From Trichlorobacter ammonificans (lineage in GTDB: Bacteria; Desulfobacterota; Desulfuromonadia; Geobacterales; Pseudopelobacteraceae): a stretch of DNA of 64,000 bases. Below, piece after piece: positions 27,418 to 36,261 of the stretch (within the stretch, counting starts at the first letter, position 1; the number at the start of each line of letters is the position of its first letter). The position numbers and the translations under genes were made by a program. Under the pieces are notes generated by a model, which worked only from the letters and a program-made list of their open reading frames with translations, made no database searches and had not been told where the DNA came from. The stretch spans positions 62,001 through 126,000 of the forward strand of contig NZ_OW150024.1 in assembly GCF_933509905.1 (NCBI RefSeq), given 5' to 3'.

Positions 27418-28974
27418 ATGGCTGAGCACATTGATCAGAAAGATATCAACAACGCGGCCTGGGCTGCCTGCGACACCTTCCGCGGCGTGGTGGATCCGGC
27501 ACAATACAAAGATTACATCCTCGTCATGCTGTTCGTAAAATACATCTCGGATGTCTGGAAAAGTCACTACGAAGAATACCGCCAGCACTATGGCAATGAC
27601 GATGTGCGCATCAGGCGGAGACTGGAGCGGGAGCGTTTTGTGCTTCCCTTTGCCGAGCTGAAGAACCATGAAACCGGCAAGGTGGAAGACCGTTTTCTGG
27701 CAGACTTCTACAGCCTGTATGAACGGCGCAATGCGGCCAACATCGGCGAGTTGATCAATATCGTGCTGGACGCCATTGAAGAGGCTAACAAGGCAAAGCT
27801 GGAAAGCGTCTTTCGTAATATCGACTTCAACAGCGAATCCAATTTGGGCAAAACCAAGGACCGCAACCGTCGCCTGAAAACACTGCTGGAAGACTTCAAC
27901 AAGCAGTTGCTGGATATGAGTCCCGGCAAGGTTTCCGAAGATGTCATCGGCAACACCTACATCTACCTGATCGAACGCTTTGCTTCTGACTCCGGCAAAA
28001 AGGCCGGAGAATTCTACACTCCGCACAAGATTTCAACACTGGTGGCCAAGCTGGGCAGACCCAAGCAAGGCGATCGCATCTGCGATCCGACCTGTGGCTC
28101 GGGTGGACTTTTAATTGAGGCGGCCAGAGAGGTCAATGACCGCAACTTCGCCCTGTTCGGCATGGAATCAAACGGCAGCACCTGGGCGCTGGCGCGGATG
28201 AACATGTTCCTGCATGGTGCCGACAGCGCCCGTATTGAATGGTGCGACACCCTCAACAGTCCGGCTTTGGTGGAAAATGACCGTTTGATGAAGTTCAACG
28301 TCGTGGTGGCAAATCCACCCTTTTCCCTCGACAAGTGGGGTGCCGAAAATGCCGAAAGCGACCGCTATAACCGCTTCTGGCGCGGTGTACCGCCCAAATC
28401 AAAGGCTGACTGGGCATTCATCAGCCACATGGTTGAATCGGCACTGGAAAAGGAAGGGCGGGTTTCTGTTGTCGTGCCCCATGGCGTGCTGTTCAGAGGC
28501 GCAGCCGAAGGGCGCATACGGCAGAAGATGATCGAAGAGAATCTGCTGGATGCCGTTATCGGCCTGCCGGGCAATCTCTTCACCACCACCTCCATTCCGG
28601 TGGCAATCCTGGTTTTTGACCGCAGCCGCGAAAAAGGGGGAGCCAATCAGGGGCGCAAGGACGTGCTCTTTGTGGATGCCAGCCGTGATTATCTGCCGGG
28701 CAAAAACCAGAACTCCCTTTCTGAAGAACATATCCAGAAAATTGTCGATACGGTTACTGCTCGGCAGGATGTTGATAAATACGCCCATGTGGCCTCCTTC
28801 GACGAGATCAAGGAAAACGACTTCAACCTGAACATTCCCCGCTATGTGGACACCTTCGAGGAGGAGGCGGAGATCGATATCGATGCCGTGCAGGCGGAGA
28901 TCGAGCAGTTGGAGGGTGAACTGGTGACAGTGCGGGCCAAAATGGCGGCGATGCTGAAGGAGATCGAGCGATGA
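27418..28974 (+). CDS. hsdM: Type I restriction-modification DNA methyltransferase subunit HsdM
   Basis: 518 aa. The N-terminal helical HsdM_N region (AAWAACDTFRGVVDPAQYKDYIL) is followed by the N6-adenine methylase core: FYTPHKIS, SAM-binding DPTCGSGGLL, and catalytic NPPF near residue 298 (VVVANPPFSLDKWG). It methylates adenine in the site chosen by HsdS and is also needed for restriction. It overlaps the rhuM-like gene by 4 nt. Confidence 0.95.
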   Translation: MAEHIDQKDINNAAWAACDTFRGVVDPAQYKDYILVMLFVKYISDVWKSHYEEYRQHYGNDDVRIRRRLERERFVLPFAELKNHETGKVEDRFLADFYSLYERRNAANIGELINIVLDAIEEANKAKLESVFRNIDFNSESNLGKTKDRNRRLKTLLEDFNKQLLDMSPGKVSEDVIGNTYIYLIERFASDSGKKAGEFYTPHKISTLVAKLGRPKQGDRICDPTCGSGGLLIEAAREVNDRNFALFGMESNGSTWALARMNMFLHGADSARIEWCDTLNSPALVENDRLMKFNVVVANPPFSLDKWGAENAESDRYNRFWRGVPPKSKADWAFISHMVESALEKEGRVSVVVPHGVLFRGAAEGRIRQKMIEENLLDAVIGLPGNLFTTTSIPVAILVFDRSREKGGANQGRKDVLFVDASRDYLPGKNQNSLSEEHIQKIVDTVTARQDVDKYAHVASFDEIKENDFNLNIPRYVDTFEEEAEIDIDAVQAEIEQLEGELVTVRAKMAAMLKEIER

Positions 28975-30023
28975 CCCAACAGCAGGCAGGAGAGATTCTT
29001 TTCTACCAGACCGAAGACGGACGCATCCGGCTGGAATGCCGCTTTGAGGACGAATCGCTGTGGCTGACCCAGGCTGCTATGGCTGAGCTGTATCAGGTCA
29101 CGCCTCAGAACGTTACATTGCATCTGAAAGCGATCTACGAGGAAGGCGAACTGGAGCAGACAACAACCTGTAAGGATTACTTACAAGTTCAATCAGAAGG
29201 CGGGCGCGAGGTCTCCCGGACCCGGAAGTTTTACAATTTGGACGCGATCCTGGCCGTTGGCTACCGGGTCCGCTCCCACCGGGGCACCCAGTTCCGCAGG
29301 TGGGCCACTGACCGGCTGAAAGAATATCTTGTCAAGGGCTTCACCATGGACGACGAGCGGCTGAAGAATCCGCCCGTGGCCGGCTCGGCCGTTCCTGATT
29401 ATTTCGACGAGATGCTGGCCCGTATCCGCGACATCCGTGCCAGCGAACGCCGGATGTATCTGCGGGTGAAAGAGATTTTCACCCTGGCCGGTGATTATGA
29501 CCCGTCTTGGCCGGAGACTACCAAGTTCTTCAGCGTTATTCAGAACAAGCTGCATTTTGCCGCAACCGGCATGACTGCTCCGGAGCTTATCCACAGCCGT
29601 GCCGACCATACCAAAGCAAATATGGGGCTCACGAGCTTCAAAGCTGGTGAGGTTCGCAAAACCGATGTAACCATTGCCAAAAACTATCTGACTGAGAAAG
29701 AAATTGATGAACTGAACCGGATCGTGGTCATGTGGCTGGATTACGCCGAAGATCAGGCCCGGCGGCGCAAGCAGGTGTTCATGAAGGACTGGGAGCAGAA
29801 GCTGGATGAGTTTCTGCGTTTCAATGACCGGCGGGTGCTGGAAAATGCCGGTTCGGTCAGCAAAAAGCATGCGGAAACCCATGCCCGTGATGAGTATGAC
29901 CAGTTTGCCCAACGGCGGCGGGAGCATAAGGAAGCTGTTGGGGAGGAAGAGTCGATAAAGGCGCTGGAGGAAGCGGCGCGGGTGTTTGGTGGTGGGCAGA
30001 AGAAGGTTGGGGGTGGGGAATGA
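28971..30023 (+). CDS. RhuM family protein
   Basis: 350 aa. The N-terminal region EILFYQTEDGRIRLECRFEDESLWLTQAAMAELYQVTPQNVTLHLKAI, followed by REVSRTRKFYNLDAILAVGYRVRSHRGTQFRRWA, is the hallmark of RhuM/virulence-type proteins with a DNA-binding-like domain. The family often lies inside type I systems and genomic islands, but its function is unknown. It overlaps hsdM and hsdS by 4 nt each, so it is part of the operon. It could be the regulator acting on the palindrome at 26804-26826; this is inference. Confidence 0.85.
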   Translation: MTQQQAGEILFYQTEDGRIRLECRFEDESLWLTQAAMAELYQVTPQNVTLHLKAIYEEGELEQTTTCKDYLQVQSEGGREVSRTRKFYNLDAILAVGYRVRSHRGTQFRRWATDRLKEYLVKGFTMDDERLKNPPVAGSAVPDYFDEMLARIRDIRASERRMYLRVKEIFTLAGDYDPSWPETTKFFSVIQNKLHFAATGMTAPELIHSRADHTKANMGLTSFKAGEVRKTDVTIAKNYLTEKEIDELNRIVVMWLDYAEDQARRRKQVFMKDWEQKLDEFLRFNDRRVLENAGSVSKKHAETHARDEYDQFAQRRREHKEAVGEEESIKALEEAARVFGGGQKKVGGGE

Positions 30024-31183
30024 GTAACCATTCTTGGCCAATGAAGAAAATCGGAGATCTGTTTGATGTTCAACTGGGTAAAATGCTTAACGAAAAAGCC
30101 AAACAGGGCAATTTGTTACCATATTTAGCTAACTTTAATGTCAGGTGGGGTTCATTCGATCTCACACGACTAAACGAGATGACTTTTTCTGAAAAGGAAC
30201 GAAAGAAGTTCTCTCTTGAGCGTGGCGACTTACTCATGTGCGAAGGTGGAGAAATCGGTCGATGTGCCGTTTGGGAAGAGGCATATCAACCAATTTATTT
30301 CCAAAAAGCGCTACATCGACTTCGCCCTTTAAGTCGCGGCACCAATGCAGAATTTTACTGCTACTTCATGCAGTATATTGCCTCAAAAGGTGACTTGCCA
30401 AAGCTGGTTGGCGAAACGAGTATCGCTCACCTTACAAGAGAAAAACTTCTTTGCTTACGCGTTCCTGCCCCTCCACTCCCCGAACAAACCGCCATCGCCT
30501 CCCTGCTCTCCATCTGGGATCTTGCCATCGAAAAAACCGAGCGGCTGATTGCGGCCAAGGAGAAGCAGTATTTAGGCCTGCTCAGCCGCTTGATAACAAA
30601 TGGCAGATATCCACACAGCCATATTCGGGAGTTTGCCACTGAAGTTTCACGGCGGAACAGTGGTGCGGCAATCGTACAAGTTCTCAGCGTCACCAACCGT
30701 AATGGTTTTGTCCTTCCAGAAGATCAATTTGAACGTCAGGTTGCCAGCAGTGACCTGAGCAATTACAAGGTTGTTACCAACGGGCAGTATGCCTACAACC
30801 CTTCCCGTATTAATGTCGGATCAATTGCACGGCTGGATAATTGGAACATCGGCGTTCTCAGCCCGATGTATGTAGTTTTCAAGCTTGATGAAGCGAAGGT
30901 CAATTCTGATTTTTTTCTTCATTGGCTTGAATCGCATGAAGCCAAGCAGCGAATCAGCAAGAGCGCTCAAGGCAGTGTGCGCGAGACCGTCAGCTTTACA
31001 GACCTCGCAGCAATTCCGTTTCCTCTTCCATTCATTGACCAGCAAAAACAGATCGCCGCCATCCTCACCACCGCTCGCCAGGAAATCGACCTACTGAAAA
31101 AACAGGCCGAAGCCTATCGCAGACAGAAGCGCGGACTGATGCAGCGGCTGTTGACCGGGGAATGGCGGGTGAAGGTCTCGTAG
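30020..31183 (+). CDS. hsdS: Type I restriction specificity subunit HsdS (full length)
   Basis: 387 aa with two TRDs: residues ~1-150 and ~195-345, each followed by a conserved helix region (LPEQTAIASLLSIWDLAIEKTERLIAAKEKQY and DQQKQIAAILTTARQEIDLLKKQAEAYRRQKRGLMQRLLTGEWRV). It sets the DNA target of the HsdRMS complex. The coding sequence is visibly more AT-rich in the TRDs than its neighbours, as is common for shuffled specificity genes. Confidence 0.92.
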   Translation: MSNHSWPMKKIGDLFDVQLGKMLNEKAKQGNLLPYLANFNVRWGSFDLTRLNEMTFSEKERKKFSLERGDLLMCEGGEIGRCAVWEEAYQPIYFQKALHRLRPLSRGTNAEFYCYFMQYIASKGDLPKLVGETSIAHLTREKLLCLRVPAPPLPEQTAIASLLSIWDLAIEKTERLIAAKEKQYLGLLSRLITNGRYPHSHIREFATEVSRRNSGAAIVQVLSVTNRNGFVLPEDQFERQVASSDLSNYKVVTNGQYAYNPSRINVGSIARLDNWNIGVLSPMYVVFKLDEAKVNSDFFLHWLESHEAKQRISKSAQGSVRETVSFTDLAAIPFPLPFIDQQKQIAAILTTARQEIDLLKKQAEAYRRQKRGLMQRLLTGEWRVKVS

Positions 31184-31201
31184 GGTTTGGCGGGGGTTGT
31201 T

Positions 31202-31244
31202 GTGGACATGGTGGACAGCATGGACTTTGTGGACGGAGTGGACA
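31202..31244 (+). repeat. GTGGACA minirepeats upstream of the four-helix-bundle gene
   Basis: Five degenerate units of the form (G/A)TGGAC spaced 9-12 nt follow the hsdS stop. The same unit recurs in both orientations inside the following gene (31670-31764). Confidence 0.75.
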
Positions 31245-31265
31245 GATTTGTGTGTGGGAGGTTGT

Positions 31266-31943
31266 ATGGGTGGGGGTGAGGGGTTGATTCCCAGGCATGG
31301 CGGCTATCGCAACCTGAAAAGCTTTCAGATTGCCCAACTGGTCTATGATGTGACCGTCCGTTTCTGCGAGCGCTACATCGACCGCTTCAGCCGCACCCGC
31401 GACCAGATGGTGCAGGCGGCGCGCAGCGGCGTGCAGAACATCGCCGAAGGAAGCCAGGCTTCCGGCACCTCGAAGAAGACCGAGCTGAAACTGACCAACG
31501 TAGCCCGCGCCAGCCTGGAAGAGCTGAAGCTGGATTATGAAGACTTTCTGCGCCAGCATGGGCTGCCGCTCTGGGAGCGGGAAGACCCGCGCCGGAAGGG
31601 GTTGGTGGCGCGGCGATGCGGGACGGCGGATGAGGTGGCGGCTTGGTGCAAGGAAGTGCACGGGCAGGGTTTTTGTGGACTTGGTGGACCAAATGGACAG
31701 AATGGACGTGATGGACAGTCCAGAGCGTCCACGTCGTCCATGATGTCCACAGCGTCCACAAAAACGCCTGAACCCCACCCCACCTACCCAGAAATTGCTG
31801 CCAACGCCGCCCTCACCCTGCTGGCCGTCGCCTGCTCCCTGCTGGACCGCCAGCTTGCCGCCCAAGCTGCGGCCTTTGAAAAAGAAGGGGGCTTCACCGA
31901 ACGCCTCTACCGCACCCGCAGCCAGGCCAGGAGAAAACCATGA
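31266..31943 (+). CDS. Four-helix-bundle protein (S23/IVS-type) with repeat-bearing linker
   Basis: About 225 aa from ATG 31266; earlier starts would translate the TGGAC minirepeats. Residues ~12-105 match the four-helix-bundle family (YRNLKSFQIAQLVYDVTVRF, MVQAARSGVQNIAEGSQASGTSKKTELKLTNVARASLEEL). A low-complexity linker (about residues 130-165) is encoded by an imperfect 95-bp palindrome of TGGAC/GTCCA units. The C-terminal suffix (NAALTLLAVACSLLDRQLAAQAAAFEKEGGFTERLYRTR) is typical of the four-helix-suffix form. Genes of this kind often sit inside type I systems; role unknown. It overlaps hsdR by 4 nt. Confidence 0.75.
   Translation: MGGGEGLIPRHGGYRNLKSFQIAQLVYDVTVRFCERYIDRFSRTRDQMVQAARSGVQNIAEGSQASGTSKKTELKLTNVARASLEELKLDYEDFLRQHGLPLWEREDPRRKGLVARRCGTADEVAAWCKEVHGQGFCGLGGPNGQNGRDGQSRASTSSMMSTASTKTPEPHPTYPEIAANAALTLLAVACSLLDRQLAAQAAAFEKEGGFTERLYRTRSQARRKP
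31670..31764. repeat. 95-bp imperfect palindrome of TGGAC/GTCCA units inside the four-helix-bundle gene
   Basis: Outer arms TTTTTGTGGAC (31670-31680) and GTCCACAAAAA (31754-31764) are perfect inverse complements. Between them, direct TGGAC units on the left half mirror GTCCA units on the right half. It lies in the region coding for a linker. Confidence 0.75.
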
Positions 31944-34900
31944 CCGTTTTCCGCTTCAACGAAAAATACCTTTCCCAGATCCCAGCCCTGCAACTCCTGA
32001 TCAACCTGGGCTATGAATATCTCCCCCCAGAGCAGGTCATGAAACAGCGCCAGGGCAAAACCGGCAATGTGCTTCTTGAGGGTATCCTGTGCGACCAGCT
32101 GAAACGACTCAACCGCATCAACTACAAAAGCCGCGAATTCCTGTTCAGCGAAGAGAACATCCAGACCGCCGTCCAGAAACTGAAGAACGTCAAATACGAC
32201 GGACTGCTCAAAACCAACGAAGCAATATACGACCTGATTACCCTCGGCACCGCGCTGGAACAGACTGTCGAAGGGGACTCCAAGAGCTTCAACCTGAACT
32301 ACATCGACTGGCGCAACTGGGAGCGCAATGCCTTTCATGTCACCGCTGAATTCAACGTGGCACGCTCCCGCAGTAACGAAGCCGCCCGGCCGGATATCGT
32401 CCTGTTTGTCAACGGTATCCCGCTGGCGGTGATCGAATGCAAATCGCCCAACGTGGGTGTAGAACAGGCCATCTCCCAATCCATTCGCAACCAGAATGAC
32501 GACTTCATCCCCAAACTGTTCGTCTATACGCAACTGGTCATGGGGATCAACAAAAATGCCGCACAGTACGCAACGACCGGCACCCAGGCGAAATTCTGGG
32601 CGCCCTGGAAAGAGCTGCGTGACAAAGAAAGTGATGTTGCCGGTTGCGTCAATGCCGCTCTTGCAATCGACAAGAAAGATCTGCTGTTCAGCGGCGAATT
32701 TGCCGTTGCCCGGTCATTTTTCGATGCCCATGAAACAGAAGGCGAACGCCTGGTTACCGAGCAGGACAAGGTTCTCTACAGCCTCTGTCGCCCCGAACGG
32801 CTGCTGGAACTGGCCTTCAAATTCACTGTTTTCGACGGCGGCATCAAGAAGATCGCCCGCTATCAGCAGTTCTTTGTCATCAAGTCAACCCTGGAGCGGA
32901 TCAAACAACTGGACAGTGAAGGCCGTCGTCGGGGCGGCATCATCTGGCACACACAGGGGTCGGGTAAATCACTGACCATGGTTATGCTGGGGAGAAATCT
33001 GGCCCTCGATCCGTGCGTAACCAATCCACGCATCGTGCTGGTGACGGACCGTGACGACCTGGACAAACAGTTGGGCAATACCTTTGCCGCCTGCGGGCTG
33101 GACCCTAGCCGGGCCACCTCGGGCAAGCACCTGATGGAACTGGTGGCGGAGCACAAGGCCAGCATCGTCACCACACTGATTCACAAGTTCGACAAGGCGC
33201 TGAACATCAAGAAATACCAGGATGACTCCCCCGATATCTTCATGTTGATTGATGAAAGCCACCGCACCAACTTCGGCAATTTCTCGGCACGGATGCGGCA
33301 GATGTTCCCCAATGCCTGCTACATCGGTTTTACCGGCACGCCGCTCTTGAAAAAGGAGAAGAACAACTTCCAGAAGTTCGGTGGCCTGATTGAACCGCAC
33401 TACTCCATCAACCAGGCGGTGGAGGACGGGGCAGTTGTCCCGCTGCTCTATGAGGGACGACATGTAGAGATGGAGCAGAACAAGACCGCCATCGATCTCT
33501 GGTTCGAGCGTCATACGCAGGGGCTGAGCAAAGAGCAAAAGGCTGACCTGAAACGGAAATATGCCAAGGCTTCGATGCTGAACAAGGCCGATCAGGTGGT
33601 CTACATGCGGGCCTTCGACATCAGTGAGCATTTCCGCGCCAACTGGCAGGGAACCGGTTTCAAGGCTCAACTGGTTGCCCCGAGCAAAGCCGTGGCCCTG
33701 AAGTATCAGGAACACCTTGAAGAGATCGGCTTTGTCTCTTCCGAAGTGGTTATCTCGGCACCGGACAGCCGCGAAGGATATGATGAGACCGACGACGAGC
33801 CAACGGACGAGGTGGTCAAGTTCTGGCTGAAGATGATGAAACGCTACGGCAGCGAAGATGAATATACCAAGCAGATCATCAACCAGTTCAAGTTTGGATC
33901 AGAACCGGAAATTCTGATCGTGGTGAGCAAGCTGCTGACCGGTTTCGATGCTCCGCGCAACCGGATCATCTACATCTGCAAGGAACTGAAGGAACATACC
34001 CTGTTGCAGGCCATAGCCCGCGTCAACCGGCTGTCGGAAGACAAGGACGAAGGGTTTGTCGTTGACTACGTGGGGCTACTGGGTGAACTGGATAAGGCCC
34101 TGACCATGTACAGCGCTTTTGAAGGGTATGACGAGGATGACCTGAAAGGGTCGATGACCTCCATAAACAGCGAGATCGAGAAGCTGCCCCAACGTTACTC
34201 CGACCTGTGGGACATCTTCAAGGAGGTCAAGAACAGCTATGACGAAGAGGCCTATGAGGTTCTGCTGGCCGATGATGCCGTACGGGAAGACTTTTACCAA
34301 TGCCTGGCTGAATACAGTAAAACGCTGGGCATCGCTCTTTCGTCGGAAGCGTTTATTACAACAGTCGATGAGGCCCGGCTCTATCGCTACAAGGCCGATT
34401 TGAAGCGCTTTCACAACCTGAAAGCCTCCGTCAAACTCCGCTATGCCGAGGCCATTGACTACCGGGATTACGAACCGAAGATCAGGAAGCTGCTCGACAC
34501 CCATATTCAAGCAAATGAGGTTATTCAACTGAATGAACCGGTAAATATCTTTGACGAAAAGATGTTCAATGTGGTGAAGGAAGAACAGGGCGTTTACGGC
34601 AAGAGTACGGCGGCCAAGGCTGATGCCATTGCCCATGCCACGAAACGGGTCATTACGGAAAAGATGGCTGAAGATCCGGCATTTTACCAGAAATTTTCCA
34701 AACTGATTCAGCAGGCCATTGAGGATTTCCGGGCCAAGCGTATATCGGATCTTGACTATCTGAACAAAGTTTCCGACATCCGCACCCATGTTGTTACCCG
34801 TCACCATGACGATATACCGGAATCCCTCACCGGCAACGAGGAAGCGATGGCATTTTATGGCGTCCTGAAGCCGTTCTTCGAGCAGCATGATCTGGAACGG

Positions 34901-35137
34901 TGTGCAGGCGAGGCCATTGCCGCCGAAACCGCCCTGGCCATTCAGGCCATTCTGGACCGTCATTGGAAGGTGCAGTTCTGGGATGACGATGATGCCCAGA
35001 AACAGGTCATCAACGACATCGACGACTATCTGTTTGACGAGGTAATAAGCAATAAAAGAGTAGAAATCAGCCTTGAACAGATGGACAAACTCATTGAACA
35101 GACCATGCAGGTGACCAGGCACCGGAGAACCCCATGA
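31940..35137 (+). CDS. hsdR: Type I restriction endonuclease subunit HsdR
   Basis: 1065 aa, normal length. The nuclease domain has the PD-(D/E)XK core PDIVLFVNGIPLAVIECKSP near residue 160. Helicase motor motifs follow: Walker A HTQGSGKSLT near residue 338, DESHR near 437, and FTGTPLL and LLQAIARVNR further on. HsdR translocates and cuts unmethylated DNA together with HsdM and HsdS. No break or missing motif was noticed, so the system looks intact. Confidence 0.95.
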   Translation: MTVFRFNEKYLSQIPALQLLINLGYEYLPPEQVMKQRQGKTGNVLLEGILCDQLKRLNRINYKSREFLFSEENIQTAVQKLKNVKYDGLLKTNEAIYDLITLGTALEQTVEGDSKSFNLNYIDWRNWERNAFHVTAEFNVARSRSNEAARPDIVLFVNGIPLAVIECKSPNVGVEQAISQSIRNQNDDFIPKLFVYTQLVMGINKNAAQYATTGTQAKFWAPWKELRDKESDVAGCVNAALAIDKKDLLFSGEFAVARSFFDAHETEGERLVTEQDKVLYSLCRPERLLELAFKFTVFDGGIKKIARYQQFFVIKSTLERIKQLDSEGRRRGGIIWHTQGSGKSLTMVMLGRNLALDPCVTNPRIVLVTDRDDLDKQLGNTFAACGLDPSRATSGKHLMELVAEHKASIVTTLIHKFDKALNIKKYQDDSPDIFMLIDESHRTNFGNFSARMRQMFPNACYIGFTGTPLLKKEKNNFQKFGGLIEPHYSINQAVEDGAVVPLLYEGRHVEMEQNKTAIDLWFERHTQGLSKEQKADLKRKYAKASMLNKADQVVYMRAFDISEHFRANWQGTGFKAQLVAPSKAVALKYQEHLEEIGFVSSEVVISAPDSREGYDETDDEPTDEVVKFWLKMMKRYGSEDEYTKQIINQFKFGSEPEILIVVSKLLTGFDAPRNRIIYICKELKEHTLLQAIARVNRLSEDKDEGFVVDYVGLLGELDKALTMYSAFEGYDEDDLKGSMTSINSEIEKLPQRYSDLWDIFKEVKNSYDEEAYEVLLADDAVREDFYQCLAEYSKTLGIALSSEAFITTVDEARLYRYKADLKRFHNLKASVKLRYAEAIDYRDYEPKIRKLLDTHIQANEVIQLNEPVNIFDEKMFNVVKEEQGVYGKSTAAKADAIAHATKRVITEKMAEDPAFYQKFSKLIQQAIEDFRAKRISDLDYLNKVSDIRTHVVTRHHDDIPESLTGNEEAMAFYGVLKPFFEQHDLERCAGEAIAAETALAIQAILDRHWKVQFWDDDDAQKQVINDIDDYLFDEVISNKRVEISLEQMDKLIEQTMQVTRHRRTP

Positions 35138-35847
35138 ATTCTGCCTTTGGCACCATCAAGTACGGCAGGGAACAGGTACAATTCAATGTGCTCTACTCCG
35201 CCAGAAAAACCTTGGGAATTGAGGTTTATCCTGACAGCAGTGTTGTCGTTAAAGCACCGCTCGGGATCGATTCGTCAGAGGTGCAAAGAAGGGTCTTCAG
35301 GCGTGTCCGATGGATAGTAAGGCAGCAGCGCTATTTCCGTCAGTTTGACCCGAGAACACCAGTGCGGCAGTTTGTCGGGGGAGAAACCCACCTGTATCTG
35401 GGCAGGCAATTTCGGCTCGCAATCAGTTCAGGGAATCAGGATTCAGTAAAGTTGACCCGTGGTTACTTTACCGTCGCAGTCAGGGGCACTGTTTCTTCTG
35501 ATAAAGTAAAAAGCCTGCTGGATAGTTGGTATGCCGCAAAGGCAACTGCAAAGTTTGAAGAAATTTTAACCCACCGCTGGCCACATTTTGAAAAGTTGGG
35601 ATTGTCGAAACCGCGCATGCAGACCAAATACTTGAAGAAACGTTGGGGTAGCCTGTCACGAAACGGACTGTTAACACTCAATACGGATCTGATCCGCGCT
35701 CCAAAAGAGTGTATCGATTACGTCATCACCCATGAGCTTTGCCATCTGCAATACCACGACCACAGTGCTGAGTTTTATCGGCTTCTTGAAAAGGTACTGC
35801 CGGACTGGGAGAAGCGGAAACACAAACTGGAACTGACGCTGGCCTGA
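35134..35847 (+). CDS. YgjP-type (DUF45/M48-like) metallopeptidase
   Basis: 237 aa. Zinc motif HELCH near residue 199 in YVITHELCHLQYHDHSAEFYRLLEKVLPDWEKRK; MQTKYLKKRWGSLSRNGLLTLNTDL precedes it, as in the family. It overlaps hsdR by 4 nt. This family is frequently the last gene of type I restriction operons; its substrate there is unknown. Confidence 0.88.
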   Translation: MNSAFGTIKYGREQVQFNVLYSARKTLGIEVYPDSSVVVKAPLGIDSSEVQRRVFRRVRWIVRQQRYFRQFDPRTPVRQFVGGETHLYLGRQFRLAISSGNQDSVKLTRGYFTVAVRGTVSSDKVKSLLDSWYAAKATAKFEEILTHRWPHFEKLGLSKPRMQTKYLKKRWGSLSRNGLLTLNTDLIRAPKECIDYVITHELCHLQYHDHSAEFYRLLEKVLPDWEKRKHKLELTLA

Positions 35848-36063
35848 ACACCCTCATGGTTTACACTGCATTAGTATGCCCCTCTGCGTAGCTTTGGCTG
35901 CGCCTGTCATTCTCCACGATAGCCACATTGTGCAGTGTCTCTTTGCCCGGTCCCTGAAACTTCGACAGGCATCTGCATAAAAATCCATCACAAGCAATGT
36001 AAAATCAACAAAGACAAAAAAATATGATGTGTATAAACGGCATGTTACGCGGTTAGAGGCGTT
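35848..36063. other. Non-coding right end of the island
   Basis: AT-rich sequence with no credible gene. A segment near 35885-35912 (TGCGTAG..GGCTGCGCCT) looks like a decayed relative of the palindromic repeats at 10305 and 25068. No TGT-N10-ACA activator motif was found upstream of the nifEN promoter. Confidence 0.4.
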
Positions 36064-36079
36064 TGGCACAGCTCCTGCT
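36064..36079 (+). promoter_or_regulatory. Sigma54 promoter of nifEN, inside the island's right end
   Basis: TGGCACAGCTCCTGCT has GG at 36065-36066 and GC at 36077-36078 with 10 nt between. The start is expected near 36090, upstream of the right repeat copy. It would give nifEN its own promoter. Confidence 0.78.
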
Positions 36080-36089
36080 ATAAATTGAG

Positions 36090-36148
36090 CGCATGAGAAA
36101 CTGTAAGCATAGCAACAGCGCCATAGCTTTATGCCGATTCCAGTTCAG
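36090..36148 (+). promoter_or_regulatory. Truncated nif-type leader upstream of nifEN
   Basis: AGCAACAGCGCC (36111-36122) resembles the AGGCAACGGCGCC core of the nifB and nifH leaders. The possible stem ATAGC/GCCAT has one mismatch and the loop AACAGC has A rather than G at position 4. No downstream GGCGC arm or T-run follows before nifEN, so the terminator half is absent. The sequence stops at the 43-bp repeat. Confidence 0.5.
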
Positions 36149-36191
36149 GGATGAGACCTGCGAGGATCGGTATTTTGAGATGATGCGGTAA
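36149..36191 (+). repeat. 43-bp direct repeat, right copy (relic of nifK 3' end)
   Basis: Identical to 26627-26669, including the stop codon, but not attached to any nifK reading frame. It ends 70 nt before the nifEN start. Confidence 0.9.
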
Positions 36192-36261
36192 TCAGGCAGG
36201 GGGGAGGTGTTTCCGTCCCCATTGTTCCTCGGTTGCTCACCGTAGAGAAACGAGACCAATC

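Larger units (their letters stand above)
26670..36191. mobile_element. Type I restriction-modification island inserted between nifK and nifEN
   Basis: A 9.5-kb segment carrying half-size hsdS, hsdM, rhuM-like, hsdS, a four-helix-bundle gene, hsdR and a YgjP-type metallopeptidase gene, bounded by the 43-bp repeat. Joining across the repeat would place nifEN 70 nt after the nifK stop, a normal operon spacing. Base composition of the hsdS genes and flanks looks more AT-rich than the nif genes. No integrase or transposase gene is present, so if it moved, the recombinase came from elsewhere or was lost. A sigma54 promoter lies inside the right end. Confidence 0.75.

Noticed and set aside
31202-31764. 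TGGAC repeats as a CRISPR-like array
   Set aside because: Units are short, degenerate and unevenly spaced, lie partly in a coding region and have no cas genes nearby.
26670-36148. An integrase or transposase inside the restriction island
   Set aside because: All substantial frames are accounted for by RM and accessory genes; none has tyrosine or serine recombinase or DDE motifs.
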